The translations under genes were made by a program, and so were the position numbers. The notes under the pieces were generated by a model. It was not told the DNA's origin and searched no databases. It saw only the letters and a list, made by a program, of their open reading frames with translations. Source: Annona cherimola (lineage: Eukaryota > Streptophyta > Magnoliopsida > Magnoliales > Annonaceae). Taken from it: a stretch of 64,000 nt of DNA. This document shows, one piece after another, positions 1 through 13,500 of the stretch. How positions within the stretch are numbered: position 1 is the first letter of the stretch; every line of letters starts with the position of its first letter. The DNA lies in the NCBI GenBank assembly GCA_030490835.1, contig CM059977.1, positions 12,743,399 to 12,807,398 of the forward strand, given 5' to 3'.

Positions 1-1471
1 AATTAGGACATAGCTAATGGTATGACATTAGGTGTGTAAAGTGTGAGATCTTGGTATCATCTCTGGATTAGTGGAGAGCTTTCTTCCCTTATAATGTAAG
101 ATTTTTATTTTTATTTTAACCAATTGCTTGAGTAATTTTGTTTAAAAGTTTGGAGTTATATGTTCTGTCGTAGTTTTGAAATTTCGGATTATTTGAATGT
201 TTTTTAAAATTTAGTATAGCTACCGAACCAAACCACATGGCATCGGTTCAACTAAATTACAAAACCCAAAAGATGTCATCCGAATCGGTTATCTGGGCAG
301 GCCCAGGTTAACCCAAACCGAGTTGTAGCCTTAATTTGGACAGTTAAGCTTCGTCTTCTTCTTCTTCTTCTTCTTTTTTTTTAAAAAAAATAGTTTTCTT
401 CAACAGCATCTAACATTTTTTTAGCGTGACATGATCTATCAATCATATAAGGCCCTAAAAACTAAATTTTCCGACATATGAATTTAAATAATTTAATTAT
501 AACAATAAATGATAGAAAAGGAATTTTCCAATGTGATTTAAACAATTCCCTTATACTAAATAAAGAAAATATGCAACCTATCGTAAATTTGCTAAACGTG
601 AGATGTTCAACTCTTGCACATTCTCTGCTTATATATTAACCTGCTATGTTCCGCAAATATCATTTTTTGTAAGATGGTGATTTGTTTTAAAAATAAAATA
701 AAATAGCTTTATTTAATTAAAATTTTGAAATTAAAATAAATTATTAAATGTTCGATTGAATATAAATTTTCAACTAAGAGCCTCTTTAAAATAAATGGAT
801 AAGAAAGAGATGAAATGTCAAAAAAAATTTATTTTTAATTTATATATAATAACATTGTCTTTTCAATTTCCCATATTAGTTCAATTTCCTAATCTCTTCC
901 GTTCCATTCCACCATCTTCAACCTTCCCTAAGTTCCTTATCTTCTTAGCTTCTGTTGATATATACAATCTTTTCTACTGCCTATTTCAAAGCAAATTATA
1001 TCATAAAAATTTAAAAATAATTTTTTAAATTTTCCTTTACAGGTCTCCAACATGCAACCAATGTTTTTAGTTGGCCATAAAATTTTTCAATGAAAAATCC
1101 TTTTACTCTATATGCTTATCATATCTTTTAATTAATTATTTATATTTTTTTATATAAATTATCATATTTTTAATAATTTATACATAATTAACTCATCTAT
1201 TTTAACTTTGTTCTTTTTAAATTTCATTATTACTGCTGTCATATTATATTATTTTATATTAATTTAATAACTTTTCTATCAAAAAATTTTCATTAACAAA
1301 TTTTATTACTTTCCAAACATATCTTATACAAATAAAAATAAAAATATCTTTGTAAACCATTATCATTATTGTTGTTGTTGCCTGTTACTGGCATTGGCTT
1401 TATTCCTTTTTCTACTTGAAGTTGGAACCCTGTCGTCGTCGAGAACAACCAAAAGGATAATCGATACGTCA
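1..1471. other. AT-rich intergenic region upstream of TIC110
   Basis: No gene is recognisable here. The stretch is strongly AT-rich, with a CTT microsatellite near 350-376. Around 1078-1335 lies a decayed copy of the MITE-like family found elsewhere in the window: T-rich text ending in a CTTTCCAAACATA-like terminus. The last ~100 bases turn more mixed in composition and probably hold the TIC110 promoter and transcription start, but no clear TATA box was assigned. Confidence 0.6.
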
Positions 1472-1473
1472 GG

Positions 1474-1533
1474 ATGAGGTGCGTGCTAGCAACATTTTGG
1501 CCGCCGGCGTCCTCTCTCTCACTAAAACCCTAG
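1474..1533 (+). promoter_or_regulatory. Possible uORF and telo-box in the TIC110 leader
   Basis: An ATG at 1474 opens a 19-codon reading frame ending with TAG at 1531-1533, 38 bases before the TIC110 start codon and in a different frame. Its last three codons (AAA CCC TAG) coincide with a telo-box, AAACCCTA at 1525-1532, a motif common near the start sites of plant housekeeping genes. Whether the ATG is transcribed depends on the unknown transcription start. Confidence 0.35.
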
Positions 1534-1571
1534 TCACACTTCTCTTCTTCTCACTCGAAGAAGAAGGAGAG

Positions 1572-4500
1572 ATGGATCTTCCTCTTCCAATCATCTCTTC
1601 CTCTCCTTCCTCCCTTTCTCGCCGTCTCCTAATTTCTCCCTTCAATTCCACTCCTCTCTCTCTCAAAAGCCGCAGAAGATCCTTTCTCACCTCAAAGTCC
1701 TGCCCCGGGATCTCCCTTGTTCGAAGCTCAGCCTCTGCGGAGTCCGTAGAGGCGGATATTTCTGTAAATTCCGCCATCTTCGGAGGAAAGAAGGAGCTTT
1801 CGGGCCTTCAGCTTCTTGTTGACGGCTTGTCACCTCCTGCTAGGTTGGCTACATCAGCGGTCATCGTTGCTGGCGCACTCGCTGCTGGATACGGGCTGGG
1901 ACGCCGGTTTGGTGGCTCGCGAGTAACTGGACTGGGTGGCGCTGTTGCCTTTGGTACGGCCGGTGGGGCTGCTGTGTATGCCATGAATGCTTCCGTTCCT
2001 GAGGTTGCAGCGGTAAACTTGCACAATTATGTGGCTGGTTGCGATGATCCTTGGGCGGTGAAGCGAGAGGACGTTGAAGAAATTGCAGAAAGGTTAGTTG
2101 CTTGTTCTTTCGATACCATTCTTTTATCTAGATATGGTTTTGGTTCTTCTGTTGTAAAGTGAACGGGTTCCATTTATAACCGCGATTTGAAACATTTGTT
2201 ATTTTGGTCATTTAGAGTCTTTGCTGTCTCAAAAAGAAGCCCCAGAATGACCTTTCATTAGAATGGCTGTATCAATATAATTAATTAATTGAAAGAATTG
2301 GGGGTGACCTAAGGTGATACAGCCGTGGGACGCGACATGCAGAGATTATGATACTGATAGACATAATTAAGATTTCAGCCAAAGTAGTACTACGAACTAA
2401 TTACTTTTGCTATTTTGGATAAAAAAAATTAGACATTATAAATAGAATCGAAGTAGGATGGAAAAAATGAAAAAATGCTTTAGGAATTTATACAGCACAT
2501 AATTCTGAACTGTTAAAGAGCGATATATGCATAGAATAAGGGTGCATTTGGCAATGAGAAGAAAGCGTAAAGCTAAAACTTTTCACTTTTCATAACTACT
2601 CTATTTTAAAATTATTTTTTCACATTTTTTTGTACAATTACCTTATTTTCTAATCATTTTTGCGCTACCATTTGCAGATGACATTGTTCTAATAGATGAA
2701 AGTAAAGAAGGACTAAATTTAAAATTGAATAGGTAGGTAGATGCTCTAGAATCTAATGGTTTTAGAATTAGTCGTACAAAAACTGAATATATGAAATGCA
2801 ATTTTAATAATAGTGAGAACCCGGATGATGAACCAATTAAGATTTTAGATCAAACAGTAACAAAAACTAATCACTTTCGGTACTTAGGATCAATAGTTCA
2901 AGAGAACGGGGAAATCGAGAAAGATATAATACATAGAATTCAAGCAGGATGGAAGAAATGGAGAAGTGCGTCAGGAATTTTATGTGACCGTCGAGTTCCA
3001 GTCAAATTAAAAAGAAAATTTTATAAGACTGCGATTAGACCTGCTATGCTTTATGGGGCAGAATGTTGGGCAGTTAAAGAGCAACATATACAAAAAACGA
3101 GCGTAGCGGAAATGAGAATGTTAAGGTGGATGAGTGGTAAAACAAGAAAAGATAAAATTAGGAATGAAATAATTCGAGAAAACTTAAAAGTGAGACCAAT
3201 TAATGATAAAATGAGAGAAAATAGATTAAGATGATTTGGTCATGTTAAAAGGAGGCCTGAAGTAGCACCGGTTAGGAAAACAGAGTTTATCCAAGTAGAA
3301 GGTGGTAGAAGAATGAGAGGAAGACCCAAAAAAACATGGATGGAAGTAATTAAACAAGATTTAAAAATATTACATATTACTGAAAATTTAGTCTTAAATC
3401 GCCAAGAATGGCGTAACAGAATCCATGCAGCCGACCCCACATAGGTGGGAAATGGCTTATGATGATGATGATGATTTTTGCGCTACCATTTATATAACTA
3501 ACCTATCTATTTTAACCTTATTCTCTTTATAGCTCATCATTACCTTACCATATCATATTATTTTCTACCAATTTAACAACTTTTACACTAAAATTTTTTC
3601 ATTCAAAAGCTTTATCACTTCCTAAATACACCTAAGTTTAGTAAAAATGAGAATGTTAAGATGGATAAGTAGTAAAACAAGAAAAGATAAAATTACAAAT
3701 GAAGCGATCTAAGATTATTTAAAGATGAAGGAAAGCAGACTAAGGGGTTGTGTTTGGGAAGTGAGAAAAAATAGTGGAAAAAGTTTTGGTTGAAAAGTTT
3801 TTTTAAATGGGAGAGTAATGTGATATAATAGGGTAATAATGAAGAGTAAAGAAAATAAAATTAAAATAGATAGAGTAGTCATATGGAAAGATGTGGAGAA
3901 ATAATTAAAAAATAAGGTTGGTGTATAAAAAGATATGAAGAAATGATTAAAAAATACAGTACAAGTGGAAGGAAAAGGTTTTGGGTGGAAAATTTTTGTT
4001 TTATTGTTTAGAAAACGCACCATATGGTGGTTTCGACATGCTAAATGGAGATTTGAAATGACGTTGATTAGGAGAGTTGAGTTCATTCATATAAAAGCTA
4101 GTAAGAGAATGAGAGAATACACAAAAAAAAAAAATCAATAGAAGTAATTAAATAAAGGAAAAGGCGTTATTCATGTAGCTAATCCCAAATAGGTGAGGAA
4201 CAACTTATGATGACAACGACAATGACGATAATGGGCACAAGTAATAAATGATTGGAGGATGTGGAGCGTTCTGTTACCCAGTCAATTGTTTGTGTCCATT
4301 GCTTTGATGGTTGTGATTGCTCCTATGCTAATGGCACATGCATAGCAATGGTTTTAGTTTGATAGTTGTCATGTCAGTTTGGCTGTTAGAATGGTTTTTT
4401 GGTCTAGGGAGATTTTGATTGTTCGATCATGTATAGGATGCTTATCGTTTTTTTTTTAAAATTGCACTTTCCTCTTTTTGAAGTTTTCCTCAGTTGAGTT

Positions 4501-7500
4501 CATTAAGAACTGTAAACCATTCCCTTGTGTCGATTAGGAAGAATGTCATTTTTGTGTCAGAAAAATATGTTTTTCCTGTTTTATTTATCATATGGCAAAT
4601 ACTATTTTTTTGACATTTTTTCTCTGGCTTCCAATGCTGCCTTTTAGATTTGGTGTTAGCAAACAAGATGAAGCCTTTACTGAAGAACTCAGTGATCTGT
4701 ATAGCCGGTGAGTCCAAAGGTTGCACTATATCATCTTTATTTATTATGTTGAGTTACTACTGTTTACGACCTGTTTTCTACCAGCTTAAAACTTTTCATG
4801 TTAAATAACATTTGATGACCCAGATTCCCTTATTTGTTCACCCCTTTGCATTCGTGAGAATTGTGCCTATTAAGGACTATGCCTGTGTTCGCATTTGGGT
4901 GCTGCTAATGCTAGCCTCTCCGAGGATTAATTGTTAGTCCTAATAAAGATTTTTTTTTTTTTTTTTCGAGAAAGAGTCCTAATAAAGAATTAAGTTGACG
5001 TTATGCCAAACGAGCGGCGCTCGTTTGGTCGCCGGGTGCGGAACGAAGCTTTCGTTCCCACCCGGCGCGTGTTCGAATCCTAGGTGGGGATTTCGAACCA
5101 AATTTCTGTGGGGGCAGGTGTGTGGTCCTCCTTGTTTGGTTGGGAGCTAGTGGTCTCCCTCGTTGATATTTAGGAGCTTGTTGTCTCCTTTTGGAAACAT
5201 TGTTAGAATTGTCTTAGAACTTTGAATGTATTATGAGTTGAGATATGTTGTAAATATACTCCATAAAAAAAAAAAAAAATTTAAGTTGACGTTCAGCATG
5301 TAGCTGCATGGGTATATTATGATCTCATTTGCTTTAGCTAGAGTTCATAGGTTGATAATCTATCAGTAGTTGAAACAAATTGGTAGCTGGAGTCAAATAA
5401 GGGCTGTCTTGGTCTAGCTGAGAAAAGCGCTTTTAGAAGTATAGTTTTTTCAGAAAGCACTGTAATTAAGAAGCTGTGTGGCATATTATGGCATTATCAT
5501 CTTAAAAATCCTTTTAGTGCCGTCTCTGCATTCAGCATAAAAATGGTGAAATTGCTTTGGGATCTGTTTAGGAAAGAGAAGGTTGGGGGGGGGGGGGGGG
5601 GGGGCTGGTTGGGTTTTGGTTCAGATTTTGAAAAAGTAGGAGAGTGATATGATATAGTAGGTATAATAATTAGACGTAAAGAAAATAAATATAAAATCGG
5701 TAAGATTGTTGTATGGAAAGATGTGATAAATGATTCGTACGTAGAAGTTTTAAAAAAAAAGGTAGGTTAGATCGTGAAAATGTCAAATCATATTAAAAGG
5801 TATGCGGAAATGAGAGAATTTTTTTTAATATATGTTGCCAGAAGGACCTTTAGCAAAGGTGTGATGGTACTTGGTTTGGCTCCACAGCTGGGTGACCAGG
5901 GATCAAGGCATGGTGGCAGCAAAGCAGCGTGTTTCAAACAGGAGTCCCAGTTTTGTGGGAGTGTCCACCTTATGGATAAATTAGAAATATTGTTAGATAC
6001 GTGTTAGAATATTGTAAGGAATTTGTAAGAATGTCTCAGAGTTTAATTAAAATACCAGTTGATGATTATAAATACCCATAAAAAGGACTCGTAGATACAT
6101 AATGTTACAAAAAAGGCCATATAGAAGTAGAACCTTTGTCATGAAGTAGGATAAGGCAACTGGTACACATGAATACCCATTCCTCAGAATGTAGTAATAT
6201 GTCAGAGCTTTGTACACTGGGTTAGCCGTTTTATTTAAATAAAATTATTTTTTCATTTTTTACGTAATTATTTAAATATAAAAAATGGCTTTAGGCAATG
6301 GTATATATTGAGTTATTTTATGTAGCAAGTCCATTATCTTTCTATGGTAATCTAGCGGTCACTAATTTATCCCTTTTTTTCTCTCTCTTTACTCCATTAT
6401 CACAGCATATAAATTTATTGTAATATATTTTTATTCATTGATATAAGAATTCAACTTCAGTGTAACCATTTCTTATTGTGGACCTCTTGGCTTTTGCAAA
6501 CAATGCCACTTTTGATGAATCCAACACACTAATGTCGAAAATCACCTTGTTTGGATACTTTTGGTGGGCCCTCTAATGAGCAGAAGCTCTATGCTCTAGT
6601 TCAGCTCTTTGTTATTGAGAATAACTTGGATGCGTTGTTCCAAAAGTTCTTATATTTTGTAAATTGTAAGATTGTTAGGGAAAATAAAAGTTAAGTAGAA
6701 ACCACCTCTTTTGGTTCTTACTACTGAGCTGATTGTCCCTCAATATCAGGGCAGCTTATTTAAGTAAATAATCGGATAAGCCCTAAATATAAGCCAAATC
6801 AACCGTGCACTATCACAAGTGCAGTATTCTGTGCATTTTCTTTAGTCCAATAATTTTTATGCCCTAGTGCCATTATTTAACAGTCCAATAGAATGATCAA
6901 AGACAAACCCTCTCGTGGCAGATCAATTTGTCTTTTAATTTCCCGGTGATCATATGCAGGTTTATATCCTCCATCCTTGCTCCTGGAAGTGGAAGTCTGA
7001 AAGGAAATGAATAAAAGTCGAGTAGAAAGCACCTACGCTGGTGCTTACTATTGATCCAGTTAAAATTGGGCTTATAAACTGGCCTAAAACATAGCTTAAC
7101 TTTTAGGGCAGCTTTAAGCAAATAATTGAATAAGCCATAAAAATAAGACAAATCACTCAGGCACTATCACAAATGCATTATTAAGTACACTTCCTTTAGT
7201 CTAACAATTTGGATGCCCTATTGTTGTTATTTAACTTTCCAGTACATAATCAAAGATAAACCCTTTGGTGGAAGATTATTTGTATATTAATTTCTTGTCG
7301 ATCGCACAGGTTTGTATCTTCCATCCTTCCACCTGGAAGTGAAGATCTTAAAGGCAATGAAGTTGAAAGTATTGTCAAGTTTAAAAATGCACTTGGTATT
7401 GACGATCCTGATGCAGCAGCTGTGCATGTGGAGGTCTGGCAGCGTGTTTGCTTTTTTTCTTTTACCCCCTTTCTCTTTCTCTCTTTTGGCTTCTCCCTTA

Positions 7501-10500
7501 ATGATCATTTGGTGCAAATTTTCATTTGCTACAAGTTTTCATTTGCGTCTCTATGATACATTTTTGTTAATGGCATCTTAGATTGGAAGGCGTATTTTTC
7601 GACAAAGGCTTGAAACTGGAGATCGTGATGCTGATATTGAACAGCGTCGAGTAGGTTATTGATAATGTTGTTTTTATTTGGCATATTTGTGCATTTTATG
7701 TATGATATTTAGCAGAAAGAAAGCAGAATTTTACATCTTGATGTGTTTCTAATGCAGGTATTTCAAAAGCTAGTTTATGTCTCAACGCTTGTGTTTGGAG
7801 AAGCATCAAAATTCCTATTGCCTTGGAAACGTATTTTCAAGGTCACCGATGCGCAGGTATTTCAACATTTTCCAAAAGAGGGATGAAAAGAAAATGGAAG
7901 AGGATCATTCTTGTTTGTAGTCTACATTTCTTTTTGCCTACTCAGGACTAAAGGAAGCCTAATACATGTCTGATATGTTATGAACCTAAAATAGCAGATC
8001 TGGAAATTCTTTTGCTATGTTCTTGTCCTTTTGTATTCTCCCCTCCATGCACTTGAATGTTCACATAAATTAGAAAGCTCTCATTGGACTGATTCTTCGC
8101 AGGGATGCTTCTGTGTGCAGTGATTGGTGATGCAGGGTTCCAGCCGGTCTTTTTCGTTGTCCATAGACCATTCCATTCAGAAATTTATTGTATTTGATCA
8201 TGCCATAAATGCTGTTTCATGTGCAATATAGATCTGAGCCATGTTTGAACCAATGTGGAGTCTCTTTATAGTGAAAGCATGGTTCAAGGGAAATTCATAT
8301 TTTCACTCATGAAGGTGTGTTTGCTACTTGTTTGCCTCATAATTTGTTGCCTTTCTGTTTTCAGGTTGAAGTTGCCATTCGAGACAACGCACAAAGATTG
8401 TATGCAATGAAGCTAAAGTTAGTTAACAGAGGTGGTATATGCAATGCTGATGGATTAACTTCTGCTGTAGCATACAAATTTTGATTTCTAAATATTCATA
8501 ACATGATCGTTGATATTACCATCTAGAAAAAAAATCTAAATCTACAATTCCGAAGATTTTTTGCATTTTATTTGTGTTGGTTAGGTTCATTTGTTTCCCT
8601 TGAGTGGAGTTTCCATGGTCATACAAGCAAAATGCCAACATGGTCCTATTTTGGAGTGGACTGCTTCATGTAGAACAGTTGTAACAAGTTTTTTTCTTCC
8701 AGGTTTAAAAATAAGTCACATTTCGAATACTTTTTGGGGTAGGACAACTTTATTTTCTCACGATCTATTCTTATTGCTCCCATCTATATGTTGTTCTGGA
8801 GCAGGAATCCTGAAGTTCTCTTTCAGAAGCTTGCACAAGAGTTCTAAAGGGTTATGCAGTTCTACATGGTACAGGAAATAATATAAAAGGCATGCTTCAA
8901 TGGTGTCGACACCTTGTTGCCATATTTTTTGGCCCAGTTTGATTATTGAATCAAAATCAAATCCAGTTATTTTGTTTAACACCATTTATTTTATCATGAT
9001 GACACATTATTTCAACCAAAGTTCTTGGGTGGGTTGTATCTGGTTAAAAATATATAGTAATGTGTAAGCTATAAAAAGCACTTGCATCCATTCATATGTG
9101 CATTAGAATGGTATAATACCTTGTAGGATCATTCATTTGTATAGGAATAATGTATTAGATGGTTTAGATATTGAATTAAAAACTTAAACAGAAATATATA
9201 AATTAAACAATTTTGTTATGTTGATTTTCATCCTTATTAGTTTATTGCCCATGCACATTTGGTTTCCTAGTTAAACTAAATATTTTAAATACAATTATGG
9301 TTAGATTTTGATTTAATCATCAAAGTGAGCTAAAATGGGACAACAGCACTGTTTGGCGTTGTCACACTGTTGAAGCATGCGTCATAAGATAATATCATCC
9401 TGTGGATGAGAAACCTACTATGGAATAATTGCCTTCTCTGGGAGGATGATACAATGAAAGTTCCCTTTTGTTCCCAGCAAAGGTTTTGTGAAAATTTAGT
9501 GGTTAGGTTCATGTCCACTTGTTGAAGACCTTTTTATTGGATAAATTGCTGTTTTTATTTTATGCATTGGTTTGAAGTGACCAATTGAATTGCATAAAAT
9601 TTTGAAACATAAAAACTTTCCTTTCAATGGCTTTTCAAGCAAATTTGCAATTGGTAGGTTAGTTGTTTGTTTGTGTTTTTGAAGGGTAACAGTTAATTAC
9701 TTTTTTTAATAGGATAGCAGTTAATTACTGAATAGCATTGGACAATCATCTTTCTAGAAGTTGTGTATCACATTATAACAATGAGGACTGGGTTTTAGAA
9801 AGATCGGTGTGGAGATAAACTCCAATTATATGTTGGCTTGATCCAGTCACCTTGCTAATTGGATAGGATTGTTTACTTGGGAACACATGTTGATATCAGG
9901 CCTGAAAAAATCAACTCATAGGCTGAGAAAACAACCAGTCCCCTCCTCTTCTCAAAATTTCATCTTTATGTTCACTTGTTGATTAACGTTTAACACATAA
10001 TGCATGCAGCTTATTGCTGTTTCCTTTAGGTAATTCAGTGATATGTGATATTTGGACTACGAATTTTAACTTCTTTCTGGATATATCGAAAAAATGAATT
10101 TCGCACTGTAAATGAAGTGATTTGGTATTTTTGTCTTACTACTATTTGAATCACTATTGTGCAAAAATTAAATGATAGGCTAGCCAGGAAATGTTCCATT
10201 ATGTACTTAGTGCCTCAGGATGGCATTGTGAATGTCTCCTGATATGCCTGGTGTACTGGAATGGCTTTGCAAACTTTTAATGATATACTTGGTGCATTGG
10301 GATGGCACTGTCACGTTTCATGATGTACTCAATACATTGGAATGGCATTGTGAATGTTTCATGATTAATCTTAGTGCATTGGAATAGTATCATATATTCA
10401 TTTATATGCTGTTGCACTTCATAGTTTATGCTCCATTACTTCTCTTTGTGAATGCATGCTTTGAAAGGAAACAAATTTATTTGCAGAACTGTTTCTTTCA

Positions 10501-13500
10501 GCATATTCATGCAGCAGTGTGAAGTTAATCTACTTCTGTCATTTATTTCATTGGTTTTTAGATGTTGATGAGAAACAACTTATCAGTTTGAGAGAAGCAC
10601 AACTTCTCTACCGACTGCCCGATGAGGTATATTCTCTGTGATGTCAATCATTTTCAGATGATTTATAAAGATTCATAAGACTGCTCGTAATCTATTGAAA
10701 AAAAATTTCATGGTATTTATTCTTGCAGATTGCTGCTGATATGTTTCGGGAGCAGACAAGGAAACTGGTTGAAGAGAACATTTCAACGGCACTGGATGTC
10801 TACAAGTCCAGGGCCAGAGCAGTGTATGATCATTACTAGCTTCTAAAAAAATTGATTTGACATATTTTCAAGTTTACTGGCTTTAGTTTTGTGATTAACA
10901 TGAATGACTTGCTTACGTGATCATTGGAAACATTCTTCCTCCACTCTCTCTAACAAAATGAGTTCATGCAGTGGGGAAGGAGCACGAGTTGGTGAAGAGC
11001 TTGACAAGATTCTGGTATTCAATAATTCACTTATTTCATTAAGTAGCCATCCTGAATCTAGCCGCTTTGCCCCTGGGCTTGGACCTGTTTCATTGATAGG
11101 TAGATGCACTTTGCAATATTGCCCCTTAATTTTTCAACTTTGGAGTAGTTTTACCTATTGAAAATCTGGATGTGAGGTAAATTCCATGCTTGTTTACATC
11201 GTTATTCTAGGTGGTGAGTATGACACTGACAGAAAGATAGATGATTTGAAGCTCCTGTACCGAGCATATTTGACAGAATCCTTTTCAAGTGGTCATATTG
11301 AAGAAAACAAGGTTTGTATTTTCCACCGTGATGCTTTTATATTTCCTTCTGCTAATCCTGGTAATGCTACATAATTAATCTGGCATTACCATTAAATCAT
11401 CCAGCTTTATTATCTGCACAACAACGTTGTTTATTCCTTACTTTGATTTTGTCAAGCTTTTTAGATGTTCATAGAAGTTGCGTGAAACATCTGATACACA
11501 AAATCATAGTAGTGAAAGTATGATGACTTCAAGTCATTTGAAGAAGATAAACAAGATCATTAATGTTTAAAGCTAGTGACACTCTCATCACTCTTCTATG
11601 AAACTGTAAGAATTGCAATTTTACACCGATCACAACTAGACTCTTCATTCGACGAGGGTGCCGATGCTCCACATTTAGCCGGCCTTGTTAAAGAGGTATC
11701 CCCTTAATTTTGACCCAATTTGGGGCAAGTTACAAGAATGGTTTTAATGCTTTTCTTCAATGCCTTTGAGCAAGGCCAGAATGAGAACTGTAAGATCAGT
11801 GAACGATTTTTGATGAAGGATGCAACTAGAATATGAATTCATCTCATGGGGTTAAGGGGTAGAACTAGTAATAAGATGAAGGAAAATATGTTTAGATGGT
11901 GGTGCTGGAGACCACCTGCCTGTGAATTGACTGAAATCAATGGCTCATCAGAGAGCCATTTTCAGTGGTGCTTATTTGGAAAAAGCTCATGCTGGTGAGG
12001 TGTCTCCCTCAGAACTTTTGGAGGGAGAACACTTTTTGAAAATTTTCATTGTTTATTTTATGCATCATTTTCTGAAAGATTGAAAGGAAAAGAATTATCT
12101 GAAGCATTTTCACTTCAAAATCATTCTGACATTTTCTCCTGTTATTTCGACGTTTACATAGATTTTTCATCAAAGGGCTTACTGGTGCTGGGGATAAACC
12201 AGCTTTGTAGGATTGTGCAGATGCTTTATTGTTGTCGAAGCTTCTGTTAGAAACTTCAGTTCTAGTTGTCTCCTTATCCCCTCTCTTTTCATTCACAATT
12301 GCTCTAGGAAATGTAAGGAGTTATAAAATGAGATAGGTTTCATTTTGTAGCCAACAAGCATGTAAATTCACTGTCACAGGATTTTTCCCTATTTTTTTCC
12401 TCGCCCGATGTAATGGACTTTCTATTTCCCCTATTTCTTTCATTGTCTGATATTGACCTTTTTAAGTCATTTGTTTCTATGATATAGATACTTATTTGTT
12501 CCCTTTCTCCATTCTTTTGGTATTGTAGCTGGTTTCTTTGAATCAGTTGAAGAACATATTTGGCTTGGGAAATCGTGAGGCCGAAAGTATCATTCTTGAA
12601 GTTACGTCAAAGGTCTACCGTAGGCGTCTTTCACAGGCTGTTTCCAGTGGTGATTTGGATGCCGCGACTAGCAAGGCAGCATTCCTTCAAGCCCTCTGTG
12701 AAGAACTGCACTTTGATCCACAGAAGGCTAGTGACATACATGCAGGTATTCATTGGAATTTTCTATTGTTCTTGATACAGACTAAAACTCGTGTTTTAAA
12801 AATAATTTATTTCCCTGAATAGTTGTGTTAAATTCATTTTTCTCTTTATAGATTCTTACAAGCTGGTTTTCTTTAGATGATACAAAATACATGCAATCCT
12901 CACAAATAAGTTGCATCCTTTTTCCCCCGTCTGACTTGAAGTTTCCTTGCTGGTCATCCTGATTGTTTTTAGCATACAGGATTTTGTATGTTTGACCACT
13001 GATTTTGCATTCTTGTTAGTAGAATCACTGTAAAAGTTGAGTTTCTGTTTATGTTGAGTCATGCCTCCCTGATGAGCTCTGTCGTTTACTGTTGAAAAAA
13101 CTACAATAACACCTACAAAATTTTTGTTATCATTTCCATCTGCAAATTCGAGAGAGTATGAACCTTCTGTTATGTCTAAGATTCGGTCTTTGGTTGGGGC
13201 ATTGAATTTTTTCATTTAAAAAAAAAAAAAAGAGACTAGAAAAAGGAAGAAATCCTGGAGAATTTTAAATTTCAGCTGCTTAGCTTTATGTTTGAGTTGC
13301 CATTACTAACTTTTTGGCTGTTGTTGTTCCTTTTTCTAGTAAGTTCATTTTATTTGAAGAAAATTTGTTTCTATACGAGGAGTGATGCATTTTGTTGCTA
13401 TTCAGAAATTTATCGTCAAAAGCTTCAGCAGTGTGCAGCTGATGGAGAATTGAGTGATGAAGATGCTGCCACTTTACTTCGTTTAAGGGTTATGCTTTGT

